Positions 27,153 through 36,520 of a stretch of DNA of 64,000 bases are shown here, in pieces; the stretch's first letter is position 1; every line of letters starts with the position of its first letter. The DNA is from Erwinia amylovora (GTDB lineage: Bacteria; Pseudomonadota; Gammaproteobacteria; Enterobacterales; Enterobacteriaceae): contig NZ_CP066796.1 in assembly GCF_017161565.1 (NCBI RefSeq), positions 124,001 through 188,000 of the forward strand. Reading direction: 5' to 3'. Both the position numbers and the translations under genes were made by a program. The notes beneath the pieces are model-generated. The model was given only the letters and a program-made list of their open reading frames with translations, was not told where the DNA came from and did not search any database.

Positions 27153-28337
27153 GTGGAGACGTTTGACGTAATCGTAATTGGCGCCGGTGCGGCTGGCCTG
27201 TTCTGCGCGGCTCACGCCGGGCAAAAGGGACGGCGCGTGTTGCTGATTGATAATGGCAAAAAGGCCGGACGTAAAATTTTGATGTCCGGCGGCGGGCGCT
27301 GCAACTTTACCAACCTCTATACTGAACCTGCAGCCTACTTGTCGCAAAACCCGCATTTTTGCAAATCTGCGCTGGCGCGTTACACCCAGTGGGACTTCAT
27401 CGACCTGATGAATCGCCATGCAATTCGCTGGCATGAGAAGACTCTGGGCCAGCTGTTTTGTGATGATTCCGCGCAGCAGGTAGTCGATCTGCTGCTGAAA
27501 GAGTGTGAGGAAGGGCAGGTGACGCTGCGTCTGCGTAGTGAGGTTGTTGAACTGACACGCGATGAAGGCGGCTACAGGTTACAGCTGAACGGCGCAGAAG
27601 TTCGGGCCGGGAAACTGGTGATCGCCAGCGGCGGCCTGTCGATGCCGGGTCTTGGTGCATCGCCATTTGGCTATAAAGTTGCTGAACAGTTTGGTTTAAA
27701 GGTGTTCCCCACCCGTGCCGGACTGGTGCCGTTTACCCTGCATAAACCCTTGTTGGCACAATTGCAGACCTTATCCGGCGTGTCGGTGTCATCGACGATC
27801 GCCGCCGAAGACGGCACCGTCTTTAAAGAAGCGTTGCTGTTTACCCATCGTGGCCTGTCAGGGCCGGCAGCATTGCAACTGTCCAGCTACTGGCAGCCGG
27901 GGGAGTTTATTACCGTTAACCTGTCGCCCGCGCAGGACATGGATGTTTTTCTGAATAATGAGCGCCACGCCCATCCTAATCAGAGCCTGAAAAATACCCT
28001 TGCTAAGCTGCTGCCCAAGCGTCTGGTTGAATGCCTGCAGCTGCTGGGCAGGGTACCGGAGTGTACCCTGAAACAGCTGAACAGCCGCCAGCAGGGCGAG
28101 TTAGCCAGCGCCCTGCATCAGTGGCGCGTGCAGCCAAACGGCACCGAAGGCTACCGTACTGCTGAAGTGACGCTTGGCGGCGTGGACACCAGCCAGCTGT
28201 CGTCTAAAACTATGGAAGCACGCGATGTGCCCGGACTCTACTTTATTGGAGAAGTGGTCGATGTCACCGGCTGGCTGGGTGGCTATAACTTCCAGTGGGC
28301 GTGGAGCTCGGCCTGGGCGTGCGCACAGGCGTTGTAG
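27153..28337 (+). CDS. yhiN: Predicted FAD-dependent oxidoreductase YhiN (HI0933 family)
   Basis: The 394-aa flavoprotein has the dinucleotide motif VIGAGAAGLFCAAHAG at residues 8-23, the family signature GRKILMSGGGRCNFTNLY near 45-62 and the C-terminal FAD segment GLYFIGEVVDVTGWLGGYNF near 360-380. It matches E. coli YhiN throughout; its reaction is not established. GTG 27153 is the start: the upstream sequence has no in-frame ATG and the E. coli protein begins at the equivalent position. It lies next to pitA as in E. coli, marking the end of that conserved block. Confidence 0.93.
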   Translation: METFDVIVIGAGAAGLFCAAHAGQKGRRVLLIDNGKKAGRKILMSGGGRCNFTNLYTEPAAYLSQNPHFCKSALARYTQWDFIDLMNRHAIRWHEKTLGQLFCDDSAQQVVDLLLKECEEGQVTLRLRSEVVELTRDEGGYRLQLNGAEVRAGKLVIASGGLSMPGLGASPFGYKVAEQFGLKVFPTRAGLVPFTLHKPLLAQLQTLSGVSVSSTIAAEDGTVFKEALLFTHRGLSGPAALQLSSYWQPGEFITVNLSPAQDMDVFLNNERHAHPNQSLKNTLAKLLPKRLVECLQLLGRVPECTLKQLNSRQQGELASALHQWRVQPNGTEGYRTAEVTLGGVDTSQLSSKTMEARDVPGLYFIGEVVDVTGWLGGYNFQWAWSSAWACAQAL

Positions 28338-28340
28338 CCC

Positions 28341-29668
28341 TCACGCCGCGCTACGCACCCGGCGTTTCATCGACATCAGATAGCCCGCTGCGCAGCAGAT
28401 GGCGATAAGCCACGGGATCAGTCTGACCAGTTTTGAATCACTACCGCTAAGCAGCTGCAAATTATTAATGACCAGAATAAGGGTTACCGACATTGCGGAT
28501 AGGGCAATCAGCGGTGCCCAGAATACCTGCCAGCTACTGAAACCATGCGTTTCCTTGCGGCGGAAGAACACAATCACGGCCACTGATACGCCCACCTGTA
28601 GCACCAGAATTGAAAGAGTAGCAATGGCCGACCCAAAGGCGAAAATCTGCGCCATCGGATCGATGCCAACGCTACCCATTCCTGCCAACAGCAGCAGCAA
28701 AATAACGCTGTGAACGTGGCTGGCATTGTGTGGCGTGCCGTTAGTCGGGTGAGTACTGCACAGCTCTTTCCAGATCAGTCCATCGCGGCTGATATTGAAG
28801 ATATAGCGTGAAATGTTGTTGTGGAAAGCCAGCGATGCCGCAAACAGGCTGGTGATCAGCAGTAACGACATGATATCGACCGCCCACTGACCCACATACT
28901 GCCGGGTAATATCAAAGATGAAATTGCCGGGATCCTGACGCGCAATTTGCACCAGTCGGTCGAAATCATAGGCCTGCACCAGCGACCAGCTGGTAAAACA
29001 GAAAAAGGCGGTAATGATCAGCAGGGCGCAGACGGTGGCTCGCGGCACGGTTTTATGCGGGTCGCGGCACTCTTCAGCGTAGATTGCCGTTGACTCAAAG
29101 CCGATAAATGAAGCGATAGCGAACACAAAGGCGATGCCGAGATTACCGTGCATAAATACCGCAGGTTCGAACGAGCTGATATTCAGCGGCCCGTCTTTTT
29201 TCACCAGCAGCATCACGTCAGTCAGTAACACGATCGCCACTTCCGCCAGCATCAGCACGCCCAGCAGTTTGCCGCCGACTTCCACCCGCTTAATGCCCAG
29301 CACCCAGGCAATTACCGCAAACAGCAGACTGAGCATCCACCACGGAATATGCGCGCCGAGGTGCTGCTGCAAAAAGAGCTGTGCGAAGAAGCCAAGCATC
29401 GACACCACGGCGGTCTGTACGGAAAAATAGGCAATCAGCGCCACGATGGATGCCGAAGCCCCGCAGTTTTCGCCCAGCCCCTGCGATATATAGGTATAGA
29501 AAGCGCCCGAATCGGTAACGTGGCGGCTCATTGCGATATATCCGACCGAGAAAATCATCAGAATGGCGCAGGCCATGATGTAGATGACGGGAATGCCGCC
29601 GCCACAACAAAGAACACCAGAGAAAATAAGCCAAGAGTATTTTTTCTTAAACCGGACGAGTTGTTCAT
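28341..29668 (-). pseudogene. APC-family amino-acid permease with an internal N-terminal deletion and frameshift
   Basis: The long frame from 29576 gives about 411 residues of an amino-acid/polyamine/organocation permease with about ten membrane helices (for example FVFAIASFIGFESTAIYAEE, ISRYIFNISRDGLIWKE). It lacks the usual beginning. On the same strand in another frame, ATG 29668 gives MNNSSGLRKNTLGLFSLVFF then VVAA, the expected start of helix 1, and runs into GCGGCGGC at 29595-29603, after which the sequence corresponds to GGIPVIYIMACAIL about 20 residues further on in the permease frame. A deletion between short GGCGGC repeats would explain this and removes the conserved substrate-binding loop. 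It sits back-to-back with the amine catabolic operon and probably once supplied its substrate. Confidence 0.75.
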
Positions 29669-29834
29669 TGCCAGCACCTTAGTGGTCAGTGAAAGGCTCA
29701 AAAGAGGTCTTCTGAGCCACGAGACAGACTGGCATCATTTATCAGCAGCGACAGGCGCGGATAGAAAAAATCGGACAGGGCTGGGGTGCAACAGATGCAC
29801 TTTTTTAGTGCCTGTACGCGTTCAATTTTCGCCT

Positions 29835-30668
29835 TCAGTGGCAGCCAGTCCGGTTACCCCCGGCTGCCAGCAGGGTGCGGCGCTGATAGTCCAGCGGCGT
29901 GGTGCTGACCAGCTTTTTAAACTCGCGCAGAAAATGCGACTGATCGCTGAAACCCAGATCCAGAGCGAGGTCGGAACAGGACAGATTGCCGGGCAGGTGA
30001 AGGTTATTCAGCGCGGCCTGGCAGCGCATCATACGGCCGAATGCCTTGGGCGACAGGCCGGTATCCTGGCGAAACTGGCGCTGGATGGTGCGGCAGGTAT
30101 AGCCGCTTAATGCTGCCAGCTGTTCAACCCGGATATTCCCCTTATGCTGCATGATGGTTCGGATCACCGAGCGGGTAACCGCCGAGGATTTACGCGCCAG
30201 TCGGGGGGTGAACCAGGTGTTAAACAACGCGATCTGCTGCGAAAACAGCGAAGTATTAAGGATTTGCTCACAGGCGTGACGTGCGTCCGGCACCACATCA
30301 AGAAAATCAAATTCGTCATCGGTCAGCTCGCACGCCGTTATATCAAGAAAATCCGGCATTACGCCGGGTGCAAAGCGTACACCGAAATAGCGATGGTTGC
30401 AGAACAGCTCGGCGCTACGCGCCTCCAGCGTGGTGCCGCAGACTCTCGCCACGGGTCGCACCGCATCACAATCAAAAAGGATATCCACACAGCCGTCCGG
30501 CACCGCCAGCGTCAGGCTGGCTGACGGTGCCACTTCAAAACTGTAGAACTGAGAAATGGCCGGATGGCTGCCGGGGATCAACGAATAATGCTGCGCCGCA
30601 CTGAGTACAAACCAGGGCTGCTCGGGATAAATATCTGCACGATGAAGCGGAAGCATGGCATGTGACAT
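29835..30668 (-). CDS. AraC-family regulator divergent from the cyclodeaminase/RidA/oxidase operon
   Basis: The 277-aa protein has an N-terminal ligand-binding domain with a cupin-like pattern (LTLAVPDGCVDILFDCD) and a C-terminal AraC DNA-binding domain: HTH 1 near residues 180-200 (VEQLAALSGYTCRTIQRQFR) and HTH 2 near 228-250 (SDLALDLGFSDQSHFLREFK). ATG 30668 follows AGGA and a reasonable spacing; an upstream ATG adds a low-quality extension. It faces the operon at 30848 across 179 nt, which supports local control, probably as activator. The inducer is unknown. The broken permease gene follows on the same strand. Confidence 0.85.
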   Translation of the reverse strand: MSHAMLPLHRADIYPEQPWFVLSAAQHYSLIPGSHPAISQFYSFEVAPSASLTLAVPDGCVDILFDCDAVRPVARVCGTTLEARSAELFCNHRYFGVRFAPGVMPDFLDITACELTDDEFDFLDVVPDARHACEQILNTSLFSQQIALFNTWFTPRLARKSSAVTRSVIRTIMQHKGNIRVEQLAALSGYTCRTIQRQFRQDTGLSPKAFGRMMRCQAALNNLHLPGNLSCSDLALDLGFSDQSHFLREFKKLVSTTPLDYQRRTLLAAGGNRTGCH

Positions 30669-30847
30669 AGGCGAAGTCCTGTCAGTGAGATGGCTTACAG
30701 ATGATGCAATCCGGGTGCCATATTTCGCGCGCTGATATCGCAGCATGTCGCAAATCTTCAATACAGCTCACCTTGCGGGCCGTTATTTTCAATTCGTACC
30801 GCAGCGTTTAATAAGATGTAACTCACTCATTTGACGGGGTAATCGGC

Positions 30848-31987
30848 ATGTCTGACTCAACTAAAATTGATTTTATCTATCTTTCAGAACAGGACATGAT
30901 CCGCGCCGGGGTAACGGATATGCCAGCCTGTGTGGATACCATGGAAGAGATGTTCGGCCTGCTCTGGCAGGGGGACTATCGGATGGCTGGATCCAATAAT
31001 GACTCGCACGGCGCGATGGTGACATTCCCGGAAAACTCCCCGTTCCCGACGATGCCAAAACCCACCGCCGACCGCCGCTTAATGGCGATGCCAGCCTATC
31101 TCGGCGGCAGCTTCTGCACCGCCGGGGTGAAGTGGTACGGCTCTAATATTGCCAACCGCGAAAAAGGGCTACCGCGCTCGATCCTGATGTTCACCCTGAA
31201 TGATGTGGAAACGGGTGCGCCGCTGGCCCATATGTCGGCCAACCTGCTGTCGGCGTACCGTACCGGAGCCGTTCCCGGCGTTGGCGCGCGTCATCTGGCA
31301 CGTAAGGATTCGAAGGTCGTTGGCCTGCTGGGGCCTGGGGTAATGGGGAAAACCGTTATCGCCGCTTTTATCGCCGTTTGTCCTGAAATCGACACCATCA
31401 AAGTAAAGGGGCGCGGCAAGCAAAGTCTGGACTCCTTTATCTCCTGGGTAACGGTCACTTATCCCCAGATTACCTCCATCGAGATTGTCGACAGTATCGA
31501 AGAGGTGGTGCGCGGCTCCGATATCGTTACCTACTGCAATTCGGGTGAAGTGGGCGATCCGGCGACTTATCCGATTGTGAAACGTGAATGGGTTAAGCCC
31601 GGCGCGTTCCTCGCCATGCCAGCGTCATGCAACATTGACGAAGGCATGGAGCGGGCTGATGTGCGCAAGGTGCTGGACAATACGGGGCTTTATCATGCCT
31701 GGTTCGAAGAGGTGCCGAAGCCTGCCCACAACACTATCCCGGTCATTGGCGTGCGCTTTATGGACATGGTGGCGGAAGGAAAGATGACGCACGAGCAGTT
31801 GGAAGACATTGGCAAAATTATCGCCGGTGATGCTCCCGGTCGTCTGAATGACGAAGAAATCATCATTATGTCGGTCGGCGGTATGCCGGTGGAGGACGTG
31901 GCCTGGGGCACCGTGGTGTACCGCAACGCGCTGGAAAAAGGCATCGGCGTGAAACTGAACCTCTGGGAATCCCCGGTACTGAGCTAA
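30848..31987 (+). CDS. Ornithine cyclodeaminase/mu-crystallin family protein (annotated in relatives as tyramine oxidase subunit B)
   Basis: The 379-aa protein has the ornithine-cyclodeaminase fold: an N-terminal dimerisation and substrate part (FIYLSEQDMIRAGVTDMPAC) with KWYGSNIANREKGLPRSILM near residues 95-115, then an NAD(P)-binding Rossmann unit KVVGLLGPGVMGKTVIAAFI near 155-175. A late segment NDEEIIIMSVGGMPVEDVAW closes the fold. The family includes cyclodeaminases, imine reductases and dehydrogenases. Close relatives are listed as a tyramine oxidase subunit, a label I recall but cannot test. RidA and an FAD oxidase follow in the operon, which fits formation of a reactive imine or enamine. 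The true substrate is unknown. Confidence 0.8.
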   Translation: MSDSTKIDFIYLSEQDMIRAGVTDMPACVDTMEEMFGLLWQGDYRMAGSNNDSHGAMVTFPENSPFPTMPKPTADRRLMAMPAYLGGSFCTAGVKWYGSNIANREKGLPRSILMFTLNDVETGAPLAHMSANLLSAYRTGAVPGVGARHLARKDSKVVGLLGPGVMGKTVIAAFIAVCPEIDTIKVKGRGKQSLDSFISWVTVTYPQITSIEIVDSIEEVVRGSDIVTYCNSGEVGDPATYPIVKREWVKPGAFLAMPASCNIDEGMERADVRKVLDNTGLYHAWFEEVPKPAHNTIPVIGVRFMDMVAEGKMTHEQLEDIGKIIAGDAPGRLNDEEIIIMSVGGMPVEDVAWGTVVYRNALEKGIGVKLNLWESPVLS

Positions 31988-32003
31988 CCGAACAGGAAAA
32001 ATC

Positions 32004-32426
32004 ATGACCCGCATCACTAAAGTAAAAACTGGATCCGTCTTTGAACAACAGGCGAGCTATTCACGTATTGTCGCAGTGGATAACTGGATTTTCGTCTCTA
32101 ATACTGCCGGACGTCATCCGCAAAGCAAAATCATCCCGGAGGATGTCAGCGAGCAGACCCACCAGGTGTTTGCCAATATCGGGCAGGCGCTGGCATCCGT
32201 TGATGCCACGCTTGCCGATGTGGTGATGTCACGCGTGTTTATTCAGGACCCGCGCGACGTACCAACGGTGATGGCCATTATTGGCGAGAAGTTTCGCGGC
32301 GTGGATCCCGCAACCACTGTCACTTGCCCGCCGCTCGGCTCTACCGTTTATAAGGTGGAGCTGGAAGTGACCGCGTGGCGCGGCGCGGCAGCGGCGGACG
32401 TGGAAGAAATTAACCTTGCTCTTTAA
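32004..32426 (+). CDS. RidA/YjgF-family enamine/imine deaminase
   Basis: The 140-aa product has the RidA fold signature: SRIVAVDNWIFVSNTAGRHP near the N-terminus, QTHQVFANIGQALASVDATL in the middle, and VMSRVFIQDPRDVP then TVTCPPLGSTVYKVELEVTA at the end. RidA proteins hydrolyse reactive enamine/imine intermediates to keto compounds and ammonia. Canonical RidA has Arg in the RxxVxVxxLP segment, here replaced by a V-T-C-P-P arrangement, so it is a subgroup whose activity may differ. It sits 16 nt after the cyclodeaminase gene, in one operon. Confidence 0.85.
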   Translation: MTRITKVKTGSVFEQQASYSRIVAVDNWIFVSNTAGRHPQSKIIPEDVSEQTHQVFANIGQALASVDATLADVVMSRVFIQDPRDVPTVMAIIGEKFRGVDPATTVTCPPLGSTVYKVELEVTAWRGAAAADVEEINLAL

Positions 32427-32447
32427 TTTCGGTTAAGAAGGTGAACT

Positions 32448-33740
32448 ATGGCTCCTGCAATCACTCCGGTGCAGACGGCATCGACCTTTCCCTCTGCCAC
32501 CACGGTCGTGGTGATTGGTGGCGGGATCGTCGGGCTTACGGCGGCATTAACGCTGGCTGAACGTAATATCCCCGTGGTGCTGCTGGAGAAAGGGCGGCTG
32601 GCGGGGGAGCAGTCTTCGCGCAACCTGGGGTGGGTGCGCAAAACCAATCGTGTTGCCGAAGATATCCCGCTGGCGCAGGCATCCGATCGCCTGTGGGCAG
32701 CCATGCCGCAGCGCACCGGTTACGATGTCGGTTATCGTCAGGCGGGCATCATGTTTATTGCCCGCACCCAGGCGCAGATGGCGATGCATGAACGCTGGCT
32801 GAAATCCGTGGCGCACCTTGGCCTGGATTCGCACCTGCTAAGCGCAAAGCAAATTTCGCAACGGGTTCCCGGAGGGCGCGGCGCCTGGGCTGGCGGCATC
32901 TTTACGCCCTCGGATGGTCGTGCGGAACCCACGCTGGCCTCCAGCGCGATTGCCAAGACGGCAATCGCAAAAGGCGTGACGATTGTCGAGAACTGCGCGG
33001 TACGTTCGCTGGTGACCTCCGGTGGCAAGGTAAGTGGCGTTATGACCGAGCAAGGTGAAATCCGCTGCGAGCAGGTGCTGCTGGCGGGGGGGCTGTGGTC
33101 ACGACGTTTCCTTGGCAATCTCGGCATCTCGCTCCCCACGCTGCCGCTAATCTGTTCCGTGCTGCGCACTAAACCCATGGAGGGGCCAACGGATATTGCG
33201 GTAGGCGCCCCGGACTTCTCATTTCGCAAGCATTGTGACGGTGGCTTTATTATCACCCAGCGCGGCGCGTTGGATGCTTCTCTGACCCTGGACCATCTGC
33301 TGATCGGATCGCGCTATCTGGCGCAGTTGCGCGCCCAGCGCAGTTTTTTACGCATTTCGCTGGGCAGAAATTTCCTTAGCGATTTGGCGCTGCCGCGTCG
33401 CTGGCATGCCCATAAACGCTCACCGTTCGAACGCGTACGCATCATGGATCCGCCAGCGAATTTGGCGCTGAACGCGGAGGCGATGGCGAATTTGATTAGC
33501 GCCTGGCCGGCGTTCGAGAAAGCTGAAATTGCCGATGCCTGGGCCGGCGTCATCGATGTGACCCCGGACTCCAATCCGGTGATCGGCCCGGTGGCGCGCA
33601 TACCGGGACTGACGCTGGCGACAGGCTTTTCAGGACATGGTTTCGGTACTTCCCCGGCGGCCGGACAGCTGGCGGCGGATATCGTTTCCAGTCATTCGCC
33701 AATCATTGACCCGAAACCCTATTGTTTTACCCGCTTTTAA
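32448..33740 (+). CDS. FAD-dependent oxidoreductase of the D-amino-acid oxidase (DAO) family
   Basis: The 430-aa protein has the dinucleotide fold VVVIGGGIVGLTAALTLAER near residues 20-40 with the acidic end VVLLEKGRLAGEQSSRNLGW. The C-terminus has ADAWAGVIDVTPDSNPVIGP and LATGFSGHGFGTSPAAGQLA, both characteristic of DAO-family amine and amino-acid oxidases. It should oxidise a C-N bond and give an imine, which RidA could then hydrolyse. No signal peptide, so cytoplasmic. Last gene of the three-gene operon, 21 nt after ridA-like. Confidence 0.85.
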   Translation: MAPAITPVQTASTFPSATTVVVIGGGIVGLTAALTLAERNIPVVLLEKGRLAGEQSSRNLGWVRKTNRVAEDIPLAQASDRLWAAMPQRTGYDVGYRQAGIMFIARTQAQMAMHERWLKSVAHLGLDSHLLSAKQISQRVPGGRGAWAGGIFTPSDGRAEPTLASSAIAKTAIAKGVTIVENCAVRSLVTSGGKVSGVMTEQGEIRCEQVLLAGGLWSRRFLGNLGISLPTLPLICSVLRTKPMEGPTDIAVGAPDFSFRKHCDGGFIITQRGALDASLTLDHLLIGSRYLAQLRAQRSFLRISLGRNFLSDLALPRRWHAHKRSPFERVRIMDPPANLALNAEAMANLISAWPAFEKAEIADAWAGVIDVTPDSNPVIGPVARIPGLTLATGFSGHGFGTSPAAGQLAADIVSSHSPIIDPKPYCFTRF

Positions 33741-33741
33741 C

Positions 33742-33770
33742 AGCCGCCTGCGTCAATAGCGCAGGCGGCT
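33742..33770 (+). terminator. Likely terminator after the amine operon
   Basis: AGCCGCCTGCG (33742-33752) pairs perfectly with CGCAGGCGGCT (33760-33770) around a 7-nt loop, immediately after the stop codon at 33740. Only a weak T-run (TTCACTCT) follows. Confidence 0.65.
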
Positions 33771-34481
33771 TTCACTCTGCTCACCCGCTTGTCTGCCGTC
33801 GCTGAATTTTGCGTGCGGATAGTGGTGGAGAGTCTGAAAGCCGCATCATTAGCCCTTGCCGCATGCTCATGACGAAAGGGACTGGCGCAGAGAACAGGGC
33901 CAAACCCCTGTTCACGCCCTATCAGCCTTACGGCATGCGCGCCGACCATAATAGATAGCAAGGCTGATATTTCAGCTGCAGCCCGGGCATCCGCTGGCAT
34001 TTAATACATCAGCAGGTTAATTCAAAATTAACCTGCTGATGCAACCTGAGTGGACAATCCGGCACGGACGCAAATGATGACATTATTTCTGTGGCATACT
34101 GCGACATCCTGATCCATTCATCCGTAACAATCATCACGTGTCTGCCATTCTGCGTCAGCCCTTTTCGCTGATGATGTTTTTTGCATACGGTAGAATCAGA
34201 GCCGGTGCGGAAAAAGACCAAAACCACGCTAAAAATCATCTTAAATGCATTAAATACCTTAAGATTTATTTTTAATAATTTTAAGGTTTTAATTCCATTA
34301 AAATCACCCTTGTAAAACAGTCAGTTAGATTTTATCTATTATTTTTTATTAAAATTTATTATCTTTTTTCCAGATGGTTGTTTGCTTTTTTACCGCAATT
34401 TAAAATGCGCTGAATTATTTTATTTCTTAATGATTTCACCGAGTAATTGACGTTTTTTAAGAATGGCAAAAGGGCTTTTTG
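33771..34481. other. Long gene-poor stretch with increasing A+T content
   Basis: No gene is supported in about 710 nt. Short minus-strand frames have no known motif. The stretch contains the perfect inverted repeat at 34007-34041. From about 34210 to 34480 it becomes strongly A+T-rich with runs such as TTTTTATTAAAATT, typical of a promoter under H-NS control before the LuxR-type gene. Confidence 0.5.
34007..34041. repeat. Perfect 16-bp inverted repeat with 3-nt loop
   Basis: CATCAGCAGGTTAATT (34007-34022) is followed by CAA and then its exact complement AATTAACCTGCTGATG (34026-34041). It is not followed by a T-run on either strand, so it is a poor classical terminator. It lies 440 nt from the next gene start and 265 nt past the previous stop. 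Confidence 0.85.
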
Positions 34482-35081
34482 ATGCACGTTATTAGCGACT
34501 GTGTTTATTTTGAACTTGCAGTAAAAAAAATAATTTCAAACGAAAGTGAAATGAAAGTATGGTGCGAAAAACTGATCATCATCGACATGCGCTATCTGTC
34601 ATCTCCCGAAGAAGCCCTGAAGCGAGTAATGACTTTCTCAGAATTATTTGGCAGTCACTTTTTTGTCATGGTTGGAGATTTATCAAAGATCTCATCCGAA
34701 TCGTATGATAATAATTTTATTATCGATGCCAGACTGGGCATGGCTGAATTTGTGCATCAGTTACGGTCGTTGACTCAAAGAAAAATCACCTTAGGTCAAT
34801 GTACTTCCTGGCTAACAGGGCTGATCCACCATAAGGATAATTCGCAGGGTATAACGCTGACGAATATGGAAAAGAAAATCAGGGCGTTGGTATTTAAGAA
34901 TTTATCCGTTGCGAATATGGCTTCGCGGCTTATGCTCAGTAATAAAACGATTTATTCCCATCTCAACAATATGAAAAATAAGTACAAAGCTCATTCTTTG
35001 AATTTTCTTTATCTCAAAATTCAAAATGGCGAGTCGCCACAATGCAGCAGAGTACAGAATGAGTTTGACAACGCCGAATAA
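34482..35081 (+). CDS. Orphan LuxR-type (GerE HTH) transcription regulator
   Basis: The 199-aa protein ends in a LuxR-type DNA-binding domain: LTNMEKKIRALVFKNLSVAN and MASRLMLSNKTIYSHLNNMK near residues 125-165, where the recognition helix reads NKTIYSHLNNMKNKY. The N-terminal part resembles a divergent receiver-like or RcsA/BglJ-like domain (KLIIIDMRYLSSPEEALKRV) without an obvious phosphorylation motif. ATG 34482 has AAAAGGG 7 nt upstream; the TTG just before it is less likely. The gene is A+T-rich, stands alone behind A+T-rich DNA, and its targets are unknown. Proteins of this type often partner with RcsB. Confidence 0.75.
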   Translation: MHVISDCVYFELAVKKIISNESEMKVWCEKLIIIDMRYLSSPEEALKRVMTFSELFGSHFFVMVGDLSKISSESYDNNFIIDARLGMAEFVHQLRSLTQRKITLGQCTSWLTGLIHHKDNSQGITLTNMEKKIRALVFKNLSVANMASRLMLSNKTIYSHLNNMKNKYKAHSLNFLYLKIQNGESPQCSRVQNEFDNAE

Positions 35082-35249
35082 AGCCACTTTATACTTTTCA
35101 CCCGGCGGGACGGAAGGATCCCGCTGCCAGCGCCGGGCGGGCGAGATATGCCAGCACGACCCGGGTTGTCAGGTCGCCCGGCATCAGGGGTTAATTCAGC
35201 TTCAACGGTAGCCTGAGTTAACGGTTTGCCATTTGCCATCCCGGCAAGC

Positions 35250-36266
35250 TCAGAAATCTGCTTTCAGTACAACGCGAAAGTTGGCCTTACCCGCGCGCAC
35301 ATGCTCCAGCGCCTCGTTGATTTTCGACATCGGGAAGAACTCAACCTGTGGCGCGATATCACGGCGCGATGCCAGCTTCAGCAGGGAGCGCAGCTGGCCA
35401 GGGGAACCTGTTGAGGAACCCGTCACCGCTTTGTCACCTGCAATCAAATCAAACGCGCCGACCTGGAATGGTTTCATCACCGCACCAACAGTGTGGAATT
35501 TGCCCTTTGGTGCCAGCGCGTCGAAATACGGCTTCCAGTTGAGATCGACCGATACCGTACTGAGGATCAGATCGAAGCGGCCGGCCAGCGCCTTAAGGGC
35601 TTCCGGGTCGCGGCTGTTGACCACCTCGTCGGCACCCATATCAAGGATTGACTGTTTTTTATCCGGGTTGGAACTGAACGCGACCACCTCAGCACCCATC
35701 GCGCGCAGGATCTTGATGGCGATATGGCCAAGGCCGCCAATGCCGATCACTCCAACGCGGCTGGTGGCGGTGATATTGCTCATCAGCAACGGTTTAAATA
35801 CCGTAATACCGCCGCACAGCAGCGGGCCGGCAGTGGCGGCGTCAAGGCTTTCCGGCAGGGGAATGACCCATTGCCAGTCGGCACGCGTTTTGTTGGCAAA
35901 GCCGCCGTTGTTCAGTACGGTCGGCGTACTGCCCTGTTCGCAGTTAACCTGCTCACCGTTAATACAGGCATCGCAGTGCTGGCAACTTTTGGCCGTCCAG
36001 CCAATACCAACGCGCTGGCCCAGCGACAGGCCCTTATCTTTAGCCGCTTCACCGAGAGCGGAAACGCGTCCAATCACTTCATGGCCGGCAATGGTTGGAT
36101 ACTGAGAAATACCCCATGAATTATCGATCATCGACAGGTCGGAGTAACAGACGCCGCAGTATTCCACTTCCACTTCCACTTCTTCTGCGGCCAGCGGCGC
36201 TGCTTCGAATTCGTACCATTCCAGCGCCTGTCCGGCTTTCATTGCCGCATAGCTTTTGATTTTCAT
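35250..36266 (-). CDS. Zinc-dependent alcohol/aldehyde dehydrogenase (YahK/CAD-like)
   Basis: The 338-aa medium-chain dehydrogenase has the catalytic zinc set [15 protein letters not shown] near residue 38 and [11 protein letters not shown] near 59. The structural zinc cysteines are in [16 protein letters not shown] near 92-107. The NADP site is [17 protein letters not shown] near 167-183. The layout matches E. coli YahK and cinnamyl-alcohol-dehydrogenase-like enzymes that reduce a wide range of aldehydes with NADPH. ATG 36266 (MKIKSYAAM) agrees with YahK; an upstream ATG adds only four residues. Single gene; expression trigger not visible. Confidence 0.92.
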   Translation of the reverse strand: MKIKSYAAMKAGQALEWYEFEAAPLAAEEVEVEVEYCGVCYSDLSMIDNSWGISQYPTIAGHEVIGRVSALGEAAKDKGLSLGQRVGIGWTAKSCQHCDACINGEQVNCEQGSTPTVLNNGGFANKTRADWQWVIPLPESLDAATAGPLLCGGITVFKPLLMSNITATSRVGVIGIGGLGHIAIKILRAMGAEVVAFSSNPDKKQSILDMGADEVVNSRDPEALKALAGRFDLILSTVSVDLNWKPYFDALAPKGKFHTVGAVMKPFQVGAFDLIAGDKAVTGSSTGSPGQLRSLLKLASRRDIAPQVEFFPMSKINEALEHVRAGKANFRVVLKADF

Positions 36267-36520
36267 TTGATACCTCATATCTGGTTTGACTTCAGCGGAG
36301 ATTGTAGTCGCTCAGGGGAATAAAAAGGGTTTTTCGCTGCGGTTAGGCCATAACGGCTAAATTAACCGTGGAGAAAGTGAGCTAATCGTTCGGGATCGCC
36401 TGGATTGCTGTCACGCGTGGTTGTCTCTGGCTGATACGCAGCAAGGGTGATGTTGACAAAACAGCCTCGAAATACCTGTCGTCAGCAGGGGCACAGCGCG
36501 CTGCGCCCCTGAGTAAAATG

